Shown here piece after piece: positions 22,702-32,500 of a DNA stretch of 64,000 bases. The notes under the pieces were generated by a model. The model was given only the letters and a program-made list of their open reading frames with translations, had not been told where the DNA came from and ran no database searches. This DNA comes from Endomychus coccineus (taxonomy: Eukaryota > Arthropoda > Insecta > Coleoptera > Endomychidae), in assembly GCA_958510875.1 (NCBI GenBank), contig OY294070.1:8556001-8620000 (forward strand), read 5' to 3'. Each line of letters begins with the position of its first letter. The first letter of the stretch is position 1. Position numbers and translations under genes: made by a program.

Positions 22702-25700
22702 GGATACCGCACACTTTAGTAGGGAAAGTGGCCCCATGTCGAATTGGCTGAATTTTTGATATGTTATAGTCCAAGTCATTCCGAACAAAAAGTTCAATGG
22801 GCACAACTTTTTCTATAGGCTGGTTTTAGCGCTAGATGCCAATGAAAATTTTCATTTGTTCTTCATTGTTAAACAACACGAAACGTTATCCTGGATAATA
22901 ATCACTTTTCCGAATAATCAAGATCTAAACAGTCATTAATATGAGATACTATTAGAAGTATTGTTCATTGATGTCACTATAGGTGATCAATTATACAGTG
23001 TGTTCCAGCTACCTACAATTTTTAAAGTGCAATAATTCGAAAATGGTTACAAATCGTCTTAGGGATCTACAATGAAAAAATGTTTATGAATCCTATTCTA
23101 CACCGTATTCTACATCACATAGTCGAAAAATATAAGGAGTGTTCCTTTTAAAAGAAATCGAAAGTTATATTCGAAAAGTTCCGTACCTACTGAAAAATAT
23201 TGTTCGACCATCCTGAATAATTTTAGGCCATGAAAAAGAATGAGAAATATTACAAGTCTGTCTATAAAATGGCCTTTTTTTTTCTTTCTAAATCTATCAT
23301 CTTAACGTCAGGGATTTCCAAGGTATGCATCTGCAAATGGACTACCCAATTTCGACCAAAACGTCGTAACGTCCAAGTGATTCAGAGACAATCAATAATA
23401 GTAGGTGTAGTGGTGAATGGAGGTTATGTAGATGTTTGAAAAATTCACTAATATATATCATTATCATTATTTTTATTATTATTATTAATGATATTTCTTT
23501 TTAAAATAATGCACTTCACCTTTCAACCCGATTTTTTTCGTATCGCCCTGTAAATGCAAAACATTCTTGTGCTAGATTCTGTTGTCTAGTTAACTTTCGT
23601 TTTAAGGCGATATCACAATAGAACAACTCTAGAAATCGAAAGACACACTATTGCCCCACCCTGTATAAAAATATAGTCCAGATTTCTTTTAAAAATTGTT
23701 TATTCATCCTCGAACTTGAAGGGTACCTACTGGATAATATGAAAACATTGCATCCCTTTACTGCAGAAAAACACATTTTTCTGTAGATGGCTTTGGAAAT
23801 GATGTCAAAGTTTTTAGCAAGGTTTTGTTTGTTTGTTACTTCATGTCAATATAAAGTTGAATATGGCGTATAATTTCGCAGTGAGATTTGAATGTTTTGT
23901 TTGTGAGTACACTGGAACACCAAGGCAAATGGTACGTTTGGACGAAGAAAGCAGAGCCATTGCCGAACGTCGAAGGAATGAATTAGAATTGCCTCAAATA
24001 CTATTTATTGAACAGACAAGGATTTGCCGAAACTGTCATTTGAGTATTCTCTCAGAGATACAAGCTTATGAAGAAGATCCCGATCCAACTGTACTTAAAG
24101 TTTTGTTGCGAACCTCTCATACGTCATGTTTTGTATGTGGTACATTTGAAAATCTTGGTAGAATGTCACCTTCTGGTAGGTTGGATGTATTTCTGAAGAC
24201 CGGAATGTTTGCACCTGACGGCGTCAGAATCTGTGGTGGTCATTTGAATGAGGAGGAACATCTTCTGCCACCTTTTATGAATGGGCTTAGAGGAATAACA
24301 AGACCATACAATTTGAAAGGTAATGAACTCAAACATATGTTAGTATCGTTACGAGAAGCTGTGCTGAACTATAAATCAACAAATAAATACAATAACGAGG
24401 ATAATTTTACTGATGAAGAGTTCCAGGCGTTAACTCCAATAAAAAAAGTGCAGTTTACAGACCTCTTCGAATTTTGCAATCGCGTCAATATTCATCAGAA
24501 AAATAGAGCAATAGCGAAGAAAGATTTGTTATGTTTCTTGTGCAAATTACGACAAGGACTTTCCGATCAATTCTTGAAGGGCATGTTTTCCTATTCCAGT
24601 CGTCAAGCTGTGAGCTTGGCAATTCAAAAAGTGCGTGTATCATTATTACAACAATTCGTTCCACAAAATGTAGGGTATCAGCATATAGAGAGGGGCCAAT
24701 ATATTACTAGACATGTTACGGATTTTGCAAATACCCTTTACAATCCTGAACCAAATTATCGAAGAGCAATAGCTTATATTGACGGGACGTACATAAAAAT
24801 ACCCAAAAGTCGGACATTTCAAGTATTACGTCAATCATACTGTGTACACAAGGGTTACCATCTTTTGAAACCTGCATTGATTGTTGCTACCAATGGTTAT
24901 ATCCTAGATGTTCACGGTCCTTATTTCTCTGATTCAAGAAATAATGATGCTGCAATGTTGAGACATGAGTATGAACGAGATTTAATGGGTCTGATGAACT
25001 GGTTCCAAGAAGGTGATATTTTCATGTTAGATAGGGGATACCGTGACGCACAGAATTTCTTGGGTGACTTAGGTATAGTAGTAAAAATGCCCGTAACACT
25101 TGGTGGTGGACAGCATCAGCTTACAACCGAAGAGGCAAATTCATCTAGACTAGTTACGAAAACGAGATGGATTGTAGAAGCTGGAAACGGTCTTATAAAG
25201 AATATGTTCAAATTCTTCAGAGATACTGTACCAATGCCACAAGTTCTGCATATAGGAGACTATATCAGAATAGCATGTGCGATAATCAATAAGTATCATG
25301 AACCAATTACCATGGAAGGAGCCAATGCTGAGCTAGCTCAGATAATGTTAAACCGTGCCAATGAAATAAATGAACTCCAGTTCAGAATAGAAGGAGAGGG
25401 TCTGCTACGAAGACATGGTAGATGGTTTCCAATGGAGGAAAACCAATTACTAAATTTTCCAGTTCTCAGTTTGGAGTACCTACGAGAACTAACATTCGGA
25501 ATTTTCCAGATAAAAATAGCTCCATCTTATGTACAAGATAATAGACAGGATTTGGGAAACGTTTTATTTGAATTCGACGACCGTATTGAAATTCCAGGTC
25601 TATTGAGGATGAGAATAAAATCTCGTCATCGAAATAGTATCAAATACCAACTGTGGATCAAGTACAATGTCAGTTTGGAAGGTGTGCCAATTCAGGGGTA

Positions 25701-26585
25701 CTACTGTACGTGCAAATCAGGAAGTCGTACATTGGGTACATGTTCGCATGTAGCTAGCGTACTTTGGTACCTTGGATATGCCCGTCATGCTGCCAATGTT
25801 AAGTATCCTTCGACCGAAATACTTCATACCTTATCTGATGCTGCAGAGAGACATAATAATGAAGAACCTATGATTGTTTAGACTGTTTATGGCATATTCT
25901 CCTTGTTTCTTTGTTCATATTGATATGTTCTCAGATGGAACACCCTGTAAATCATTAAATGAATTATTAGGGTTCAGTCGAGAGTTTTTCATTTGGGTCA
26001 ACGATACCAGGTTCAATGGTTAAGTTAAATGTTACATATAATATATTTATTGAGTTATAGCCCATTATTTCCTTCCTATTATATTTATGCTGAATGTGCA
26101 AATGGAGGCTTTGTTGACCCGCTAAAAGGAGTTTCTCCGCCACACTCCTTGAGCATCAGTACAATTATCGGATGTATTTACGTACTCATTCGACACAACC
26201 CTATCGAAATGATAGACCAATTTTTGTTATATTCTTGAGTTTCATCATCAACTTGAAGTATTATTTTGACCGTGATAGCTGGAAGACGCTGTATAATTGA
26301 TCACCTATAGTGACATCAATGAACAATACTTCTAATAGTATCTCATATTAATGACTGTTTAGATCTTGATTATTCGGAAAAGTGATTATTATCCAGGATA
26401 ACGTTTCGTGTTGTTTAACAATGAAGAACAAATGAAAGTTTTCAATGGCCTCTAGCGCCAAAACCAGCCTATAGAAAAAGTTGTGCCCATTGAACTTTTT
26501 GTTCGGAATGACTTGGACTATAACATATCAAAAATTCAGCCAATTCGACGGGGGGCCACTTTCCCTACTAAAGTGTGCGGTATCC
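22702..26585 (+). mobile_element. Spy-type DNA transposon, apparently complete
   Basis: 3884 bp bounded by near-identical inverted repeats of about 297 bp (22702-22998 and 26289-26585) starting GGATACCGCACAC. The flanks are AAA on the left and TTT on the right, with no target-site duplication. The copy of the same host transposon at 5474-7976 has the uninterrupted AAATTT at 7827-7832. Spy elements are described as inserting precisely between AAA and TTT without duplicating the target. One intact transposase gene lies inside. Identity of the arms and the open frame suggest a young insertion. Confidence 0.88.
23863..25881 (+). CDS. Spy-type DDE transposase with SWIM zinc finger
   Basis: 672 codons, single exon, no disruption. 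The start is the ATG of MAYNFAVRFE (AATATGG context); the open frame extends ten codons further but begins at TTG. The N-terminus has paired cysteine motifs (CFVC, CRNCH, CFVC, ICGGH), likely zinc-binding and DNA-recognition modules. The catalytic core has D307 in IDGTYIKI, D390 in FMLDRGYRD and E439 in RWIVEAGNG, the DDE_4 type shared by IS5, Harbinger, ISL2EU and Spy. Residues 615-629 hold C-x-C-x9-C-x-H, a SWIM-like finger. It would bind the element ends in the nucleus and catalyse cut-and-paste. The AAA/TTT insertion site, not the protein alone, argues for Spy over Harbinger. Confidence 0.88.
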   Translation: MAYNFAVRFECFVCEYTGTPRQMVRLDEESRAIAERRRNELELPQILFIEQTRICRNCHLSILSEIQAYEEDPDPTVLKVLLRTSHTSCFVCGTFENLGRMSPSGRLDVFLKTGMFAPDGVRICGGHLNEEEHLLPPFMNGLRGITRPYNLKGNELKHMLVSLREAVLNYKSTNKYNNEDNFTDEEFQALTPIKKVQFTDLFEFCNRVNIHQKNRAIAKKDLLCFLCKLRQGLSDQFLKGMFSYSSRQAVSLAIQKVRVSLLQQFVPQNVGYQHIERGQYITRHVTDFANTLYNPEPNYRRAIAYIDGTYIKIPKSRTFQVLRQSYCVHKGYHLLKPALIVATNGYILDVHGPYFSDSRNNDAAMLRHEYERDLMGLMNWFQEGDIFMLDRGYRDAQNFLGDLGIVVKMPVTLGGGQHQLTTEEANSSRLVTKTRWIVEAGNGLIKNMFKFFRDTVPMPQVLHIGDYIRIACAIINKYHEPITMEGANAELAQIMLNRANEINELQFRIEGEGLLRRHGRWFPMEENQLLNFPVLSLEYLRELTFGIFQIKIAPSYVQDNRQDLGNVLFEFDDRIEIPGLLRMRIKSRHRNSIKYQLWIKYNVSLEGVPIQGYYCTCKSGSRTLGTCSHVASVLWYLGYARHAANVKYPSTEILHTLSDAAERHNNEEPMIV

Positions 26586-26738
26586 TTTGTTTAAAATACC
26601 CTATACAATACACGCCTATGCTGTGGGGTACTATTCCTCTATCCGTACTGGATTTCTACACGTCATGTTGGCGATACAAAATTTACTAGTTACGAATAGA
26701 CTGACTAACTCTAGTATATCCGAGTTCGTTGGGCCGTT

Positions 26739-27430
26739 CGGAGACTCATAGAGTGCTGTATAATTGTGTCAGTACTTCCCTGCCAGTTTCTAAATTCATT
26801 TTTTTTATTTTGTTGCTTGGACCTACAAAAAGTATTAGGGAAATACGTTTTTCCTACTTACGGGTTGCTCCTTGGAAGACATCAGGAAGAGGGCAATTCG
26901 TAGGTCTGAGGTTATTGAAATTGTATTTTTGCTACATGCATTATGTAGAACTGCCTATTTCCTTCATTCTTTTTATAATTCCAAGCGGCAATGCGTAGGT
27001 CTGAAGTTATTGAAAATGTATTTTTGGTGCATATTCTTGAACAACATACATTCCGTTTTGTGGAAGGAGATGAATATACTGTTCTAAAAATACACTTCCA
27101 ATAACCTCAGACCTACGGATTGCCGCTTGGAACTACAACAAGCATTAGAGAAATACGCTGTTCCTACTTACGGATTGGCGCTTGGAAGTACATCAGGAAA
27201 ATAGGCTGTTTGCAGAATGCATCTAACAAAAATATACGTCCAATAACCTCAGACCTACGGATTGCCACTTGGAACTACAAAAACAATGAGGAAAATACGC
27301 TGCTAGACAGAATTCATTCAACAAAAATACACATTCAAATAACAGTAAGTCCAGACTTCTTGGAGTATAGTTTCTCTATGACTTACCCAAATGATAACGG
27401 AACTTATCTATGAAAGCGACATTTCAGACG
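26739..27430. repeat. Interior of transposon W with repeated subterminal motifs
   Basis: Contains GTAGGTCTGAGGTTATTG-like motifs twice in direct orientation (near 26900 and 26995) and twice inverted (near 27101 and 27241), plus repeated TTGGAACTACA and TACTTACGG blocks. No gene is visible. Confidence 0.55.
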
Positions 27431-27772
27431 ACACGAAAACGAAACATCTTGTAGAGAGGCTACAATTGAATGTCAGATGCTGTTTATTTACTTTAAATGC
27501 AAAGTTTCTATTTTTACCACGTTTCTTTATCAAAATATTGGAAAATAGTTGAAAAAGACATATTTCATGACATTTAGGCTAGTTGTTATGTGCTTTTGAG
27601 GTCAATATCTTGAGAAAAACATGGTGCTAATTATGAGATTTTATTTTTTTTCTGGAAAAAGGTGCATTTCCGCAGATTTTTCTTTTTTAATCGTTCATAA
27701 GGAACACGTACGTAATCTGTAAAAAATGTTTGACCAAAATTGGGAGTGAGGCCCTTCTTGTAAATAATTACC

Positions 27773-28147
27773 CTCGTTTGATTTGACATGGTTAAATGTA
27801 TGACATGTTAAAATGTATAACTTAATAATTCATCTTCTTGCTACTCATGAAAAGGTTTTGCACTTTCATTTGATATAAAACTGTCAATACTTGGAGAATT
27901 CGTCTTGTTAAATATGTTTCTTCGCTCTAAGCTAGAATATTATCATTTGCATGCAACCCACAATATATGAGGGCAAGGAGAAAAGTTCCTCAAAAATAGA
28001 ACAGATGTTCCCCACAATCGAAAACCCCATGTGAAATTGTGGTGTACCATCTTCAACTAGATCGCATTAAGAATTTCAGACTGATATGTCATTCAATTCC
28101 GTTTTGACACCCATCGAAAGCAAGCAACCTTGAAGATTTTTGCAAAC
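27773..28147. other. Upstream region of gene 2, displaced by transposon W
   Basis: Matches 4580-4930 and 37567-37940. This is the original upstream flank of the astacin gene, now 7.26 kb further away. No gene seen. Confidence 0.55.
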
Positions 28148-28862
28148 ATGGAAAAAACAGAATTTCGCTTCTTGATCAGACATTATTTCTTGCGTGGGAA
28201 AAACATTACGCAAACCAAAGCATCGCTTGTTAAATAATATGGAGACTGTTCACCATCAGTTGGAACGATTCACAAGTGGCTTACTGATTTTCGTTGTGGC
28301 AGTATGACCACAAAGAACGCAGACGTTCTGGTCGTCCAATTGAGGTTACAACGCCAGAAATCGTCGATGGAATCCATGATTATTATATTGGACTATCGGC
28401 GAGTTAAAATGCACCGGATTGCTGAGGCTATGGGCCTCTCAACCGAACGGGTACAACACATTTTGCATTTTGCCAGTTAGGTGCCGCATTTGCTCTCTGT
28501 TGACAACAAGCGCGACCCTGTGACAACTTCAAAGGAATGTTTGGCGATGTCAAAGCGCAATAAGAAGAACTTTTTGGGCCGTTTCGCAACCGTGGATCCA
28601 CCACAATACACCAGAAAACAAATAACAGTCGAAACAGTGAACTTCACCTGGCGAATCGAAGCCGAACAAGACCAAAGTGGATTTATCAGCCAACAAATTC
28701 ATGACAACAGTTTTTTGGGATGCTCACGGTTCCGTCCATATCGATATCGATGCGTTTATTATGCAGAGCTGTTGAATCGATCTGACGCCGATTTGATGAG
28801 AAAGCAGCCGCATTTGGCAGAGAAAAAAGTGCTCTTCCACCAGTACAACGCACCGGTGCACA
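28148..28862 (+). pseudogene. Mariner transposase relic, unit 2, 3'-truncated
   Basis: Same family as the unit 1 copy, with frameshifts. Readable through PQYTRKQITVETVNF and VLFHQYNAPVHR, then cut. The sequence next reverses on itself (28863-28888 is the inverse of 28829-28854) and joins the block that lies downstream of the astacin genes. Confidence 0.82.
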
Positions 28863-28888
28863 GGTGCGTTGTACTGGTGGAAGAGCAC

Positions 28889-29314
28889 TATCGGTCAGAT
28901 AGTTAACACACTGAGCAGTGCACGAAACAAAGCGGATGGCATCGAGTATTTCGACGAACCGCTCTGCCCAATAATTCGAAAACGGCTTAAAGTAGGACAT
29001 GGAATTTCTTTGTCGGTAAATTTTCTTTATCAAAATTTCAAGTGGATTGCATTTACCATTTGGCCTCAACACGAGAACATACATTTGCCTAATAACCCTA
29101 CTTAATAAAGAAGCGACTTCGTTCGCTAGAGCTCACTCCGTCTTAATAAAGGCTATTATTAAATGTATTTGCATTTCCAAATTGGAATTGAGCCAATCAT
29201 GATTATTTAATCTCAATTTTATATTGTGATATCTTCTTATTCTCAAGCTTATTATTATTAAAATAAAACAATATCTTGGTTACATCTCTTGTTTTTAATA
29301 GCAATGGGTGTGTG
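28889..29314. repeat. Block downstream of astacin gene 3
   Basis: Copy of 12881-13304, joined directly to the truncated mariner through a snap-back junction. Confidence 0.5.
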
Positions 29315-29509
29315 CTAAATGAATGTGTAATTCACCATGTAGACGGCTAAGCTCCATCCAACTATCAGAGTGAGTAAATTTGATGAAGGATGTATTTCGT
29401 TTCCTCCGCCTCTATAATAACCTCTACAGTTATACATTCGATTCACTTTGATTATGTCCTTAATGCTCAAACCACGACGTTGTCCAATTGAAGCCATTTT
29501 CGTTGGATC
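29315..29509 (-). CDS. Astacin gene 3 exon 4
   Basis: 195 nt with stop. Encodes [13 protein letters not shown], the last conserved cysteine, and the same NEIHPSS-plus-hydrophobic tail as gene 2. Confidence 0.88.
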   Translation of the reverse strand, partial: DPTKMASIGQRRGLSIKDIIKVNRMYNCRGYYRGGGNEIHPSSNLLTLIVGWSLAVYMVNYTFI

Positions 29510-32500
29510 CTTCAAATAAAAACAATGGGTATCTATTAGAAATTCTCTTAATTAAAATAAAGCTACACAAGGCAAAGTGGAATACAAAAAATATTTCATG
29601 CCAGAATCAATAGACAGACTTTCGGTTCTTCAGGTTGAACAGTGACAATAACATATTAGCTATGACCGAAGATAGTCGGGAGCCCATGGCAGCTCCCAAG
29701 GACTGCTCGTAAAACTTGTACAGGAAATATGTGGAAGATAGACAAGAATCAATTAACGGTAGTAAGTCCATTGACATGTTTTTGGCAGGTAATAGATGAG
29801 AAATTATGGGAAGGGTGTCTTGAATGGGAACATTGGTAAAGAGTGATTCGATGTCGAAGGTGACAAGCAAATCGTCTGATCCAACTATCAGCGCTTGGAG
29901 TTTTTTTTACGAAATAAAAGGAATTTAGGATAATACTGTTGGAATTACCTACAAGAGGTTCGAGAATAGATGACAGATATTGAGAAAGTTTATAAGTAGG
30001 GATCTGATACTGCTGACAATCTACTCAGGAGAACTTGACTTAGGAATGTTGGAATGACGAAGAATTTCCCAGTTTCGAAACGAATTTCATCTGTTGCGAG
30101 ATGGGGAACTTCATGTAGGGATGCTTCTGCAGCAGAAATAATGGATGTGGTATGCATATTTTTGAGGGAGAAAACGAAATTAGGACCTATAGATAGAACT
30201 GATTCTTCGGCTTCAGAAAGGGTATGTGAAGATAGATTAACCACAGTATTTACAAGAGGGGTTGATCTGACTGAGGGCATTGGGAGGCAAGAATCTTGTT
30301 GCATTTTTGAATATGACGTTTGGAATTGAGGGTACGAATTTCATCAGTTTGAGCATAAGTAATTCGGTAGAGAACCAACCAATCGGATGCTGAAGGGGTA
30401 TTTGGAAGTTCAAGGTGAATGCCTAAGAGGGTTATATTGATGGCGCGTCTAGGATACTTAATTTGTTCCCGAATCAAAGCTAAGCTAGCGCGCTTGAATA
30501 TTATTGCCAATGTGAGCTTGGAAGTTCTGTTTAAACATGAACATGATTGCTATGAGTATTGGGTGTTGCTTCTTCCACTTCTCCCCGAGATTCTTCTTTG
30601 CCTATATTAAGCGTAGTATTTCTCGTTGGTCTACGTTTGGCCATATGGAGGGAGGTAAGTCCCAGTATTTTCTCCATGCCAGCGGTAGGGCAAGACCTTG
30701 GAACTCCCGTTAAGCATACACATGCGAGTCTTTGGGTCTTACTTAGTTCCCTTTGTTTCGTAATTCGCTTAGTTTATCGCTCCAGGATTGTTCTAATCAT
30801 CGTGGTGTACATTCAGAGCAGTATTTCGGGTGAGCATTCCCATATTTTACCTGCTATCCTTCTGCATACCATTGGGGACGTGTTGCCTTCTCATTTACGT
30901 TCTTTTTCTCTCTCATCACGATCTTGGTAACATTTAGTTCGATTTTCTTCAAGCGATCTATTTTCCTTTTCCTGGTGAAGGTCACTATTTTAGTTTTACT
31001 AGGGTTGATTCCTAGTTCGGCCGATTTCTCTGTGATGTTAAGCTCTTCTTGGATGATGTCCGCATAGAGTGCTCTCAAAATTTATTCTTGCCATTTGTAC
31101 TATATCATCTGCGTATCCTTAGCAGCGAATTCTTTTGAGAGCTAGTTTCTCTAGGAGATCATCCAAAATGAACCATTAGAAGGTTTTATACATTAAGAAA
31201 AGCAAATGGGGTTCAACCAAGGACTCATTTAAACAGGATTTCTTCATATATGTTCTGAAGAATGAATAATCCATTTATTTTACTGTCGGTTTTGCTGCAT
31301 TGTGTGACGTCAGGATCCAGCTATCAGGCCTTGTACTATAGAGACTATTGGCCAGACTTGGTCAAATGCTCTGGAGATGTACAATGCTACAGATAAGAGT
31401 TTCCCGGAACTTGTTTTACCTAACCCAATCTCGTTTGTATTACGATGTTTTACCTTCGCGCTTCGTAATGAATAGATCTTGTTTTTGACTGTGTTTATTT
31501 GTCAATTTTTTCTACCCCAAACTCGTTTGTATATGATTTGGTACCTTTGTAACGATTGTGTCCATGCCATTCTTTGAACATATTTTCCCTGAGTAGTGCA
31601 TCACAGATTCGAAATCGTATGTTACTCCAAAACTGGTTGCCTCGTACATGCCGAGTTTCCGAAAATATTCTTCCTTACCTGCCAATCAAAATACGTGGAA
31701 AAATTAATGTGATCACTATATATAGAATTGGTGGAGTTAACTATCAAATTCCAACAGATTTTCATAAAAGATGACCAAATTCAATAAAACTCAAATTCAA
31801 AAAAAACTGAAATATAATGCCAGCCAAATGTCATCGACAAAACCACTGACATGATTCCATTCTTTTGAAAAGTTTTTCAAGAGTATGGTTTTATTGAGAT
31901 TCTGTGATATGGCACGAAGAGACATCATTGTCTAGACATCGTACAACTTGATTAATTATTATCTGAGGTTAAAACTGATGTTAGAATCGATTTTCTCATC
32001 ATAGAAAACGTATTATAACGATGTTCCATTAGAATCGATTAGGTATTACTTACCCTTTATGTACAAACTGAAATGTTATGTCAGCGAAATGTCATCGGCA
32101 ATACCACTGACATGAGGTTCTATTTTAGCAATTGTATGTCTACGTTATTTTTTAGTAGTGTAATTGTGATACAAACCAATTTCATCAAAATAGCAGGCGA
32201 GTCTGCCATTTAAACTTTACCTGTCTTGTTGATGGGTTGTGTTGTCTGTCATAGCATAGAAAGTCTGAACTGTGATAATGATTCATTAATCTATGGATCT
32301 TTCTGTCATCTAAATTGTAGGTGATTATGTTAGCTGTTGAAAACGTCAAAACATATCGAACCTGTTCTTAGCGGAAGAAGGGCTTCTGTTCAGGAGAAAA
32401 ATACTCCGGAGGTAGCAACGATCAATTAGCGGTAACTTCAGATAATTTGTGAAAGGACCAAGTATTCACCTTAATTCTATTAACGTTTTACCTTCCTCAA

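Larger units (their letters stand above)
20941..26732. mobile_element. TIR transposon X, copy 2 (6-bp TSD), host of the Spy element
   Basis: Ends are CCAACGAACTCGG and its inverse. The target duplication GCCGTT is at 20935-20940 and 26733-26738. Without the Spy insertion it is 1908 bp, matching copy 1 without its own insertion (about 1906 bp). Inside are remnants of a spliced frame (exon ending near 21243, next exon 21302-21525) but no recognisable transposase. Superfamily unknown to me. Confidence 0.85.
20517..27772. mobile_element. TIR transposon W with long inverted repeats (8-bp TSD)
   Basis: Ends GGTAATTATTTACAAGAAGG and inverse, target duplication CTCGTTTG at 20509-20516 and 27773-27780. 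Unit 3 carries the empty site near 37570. The inverted repeats are long, about 330-345 bp at each end. Without the nested X and Spy elements about 1.46 kb remains and no transposase is seen, so it is non-autonomous. The 8-bp duplication could fit hAT, P, Merlin or a Mutator-like element; I cannot decide. Confidence 0.8.

Noticed and set aside
23833..23862. Ten extra N-terminal codons on the Spy-type transposase
   Set aside because: They begin at TTG; the first in-frame ATG is at 23863 in a good context.
22702..26585. Helitron explanation for insertion without TSD
   Set aside because: Helitrons lack long TIRs and insert between A and T; this element has 297-bp TIRs and a DDE transposase.
27773..27780. 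hAT or Merlin assignment for transposon W
   Set aside because: The 8-bp TSD alone is not decisive, and the GGTAATT end does not clearly fit either family.
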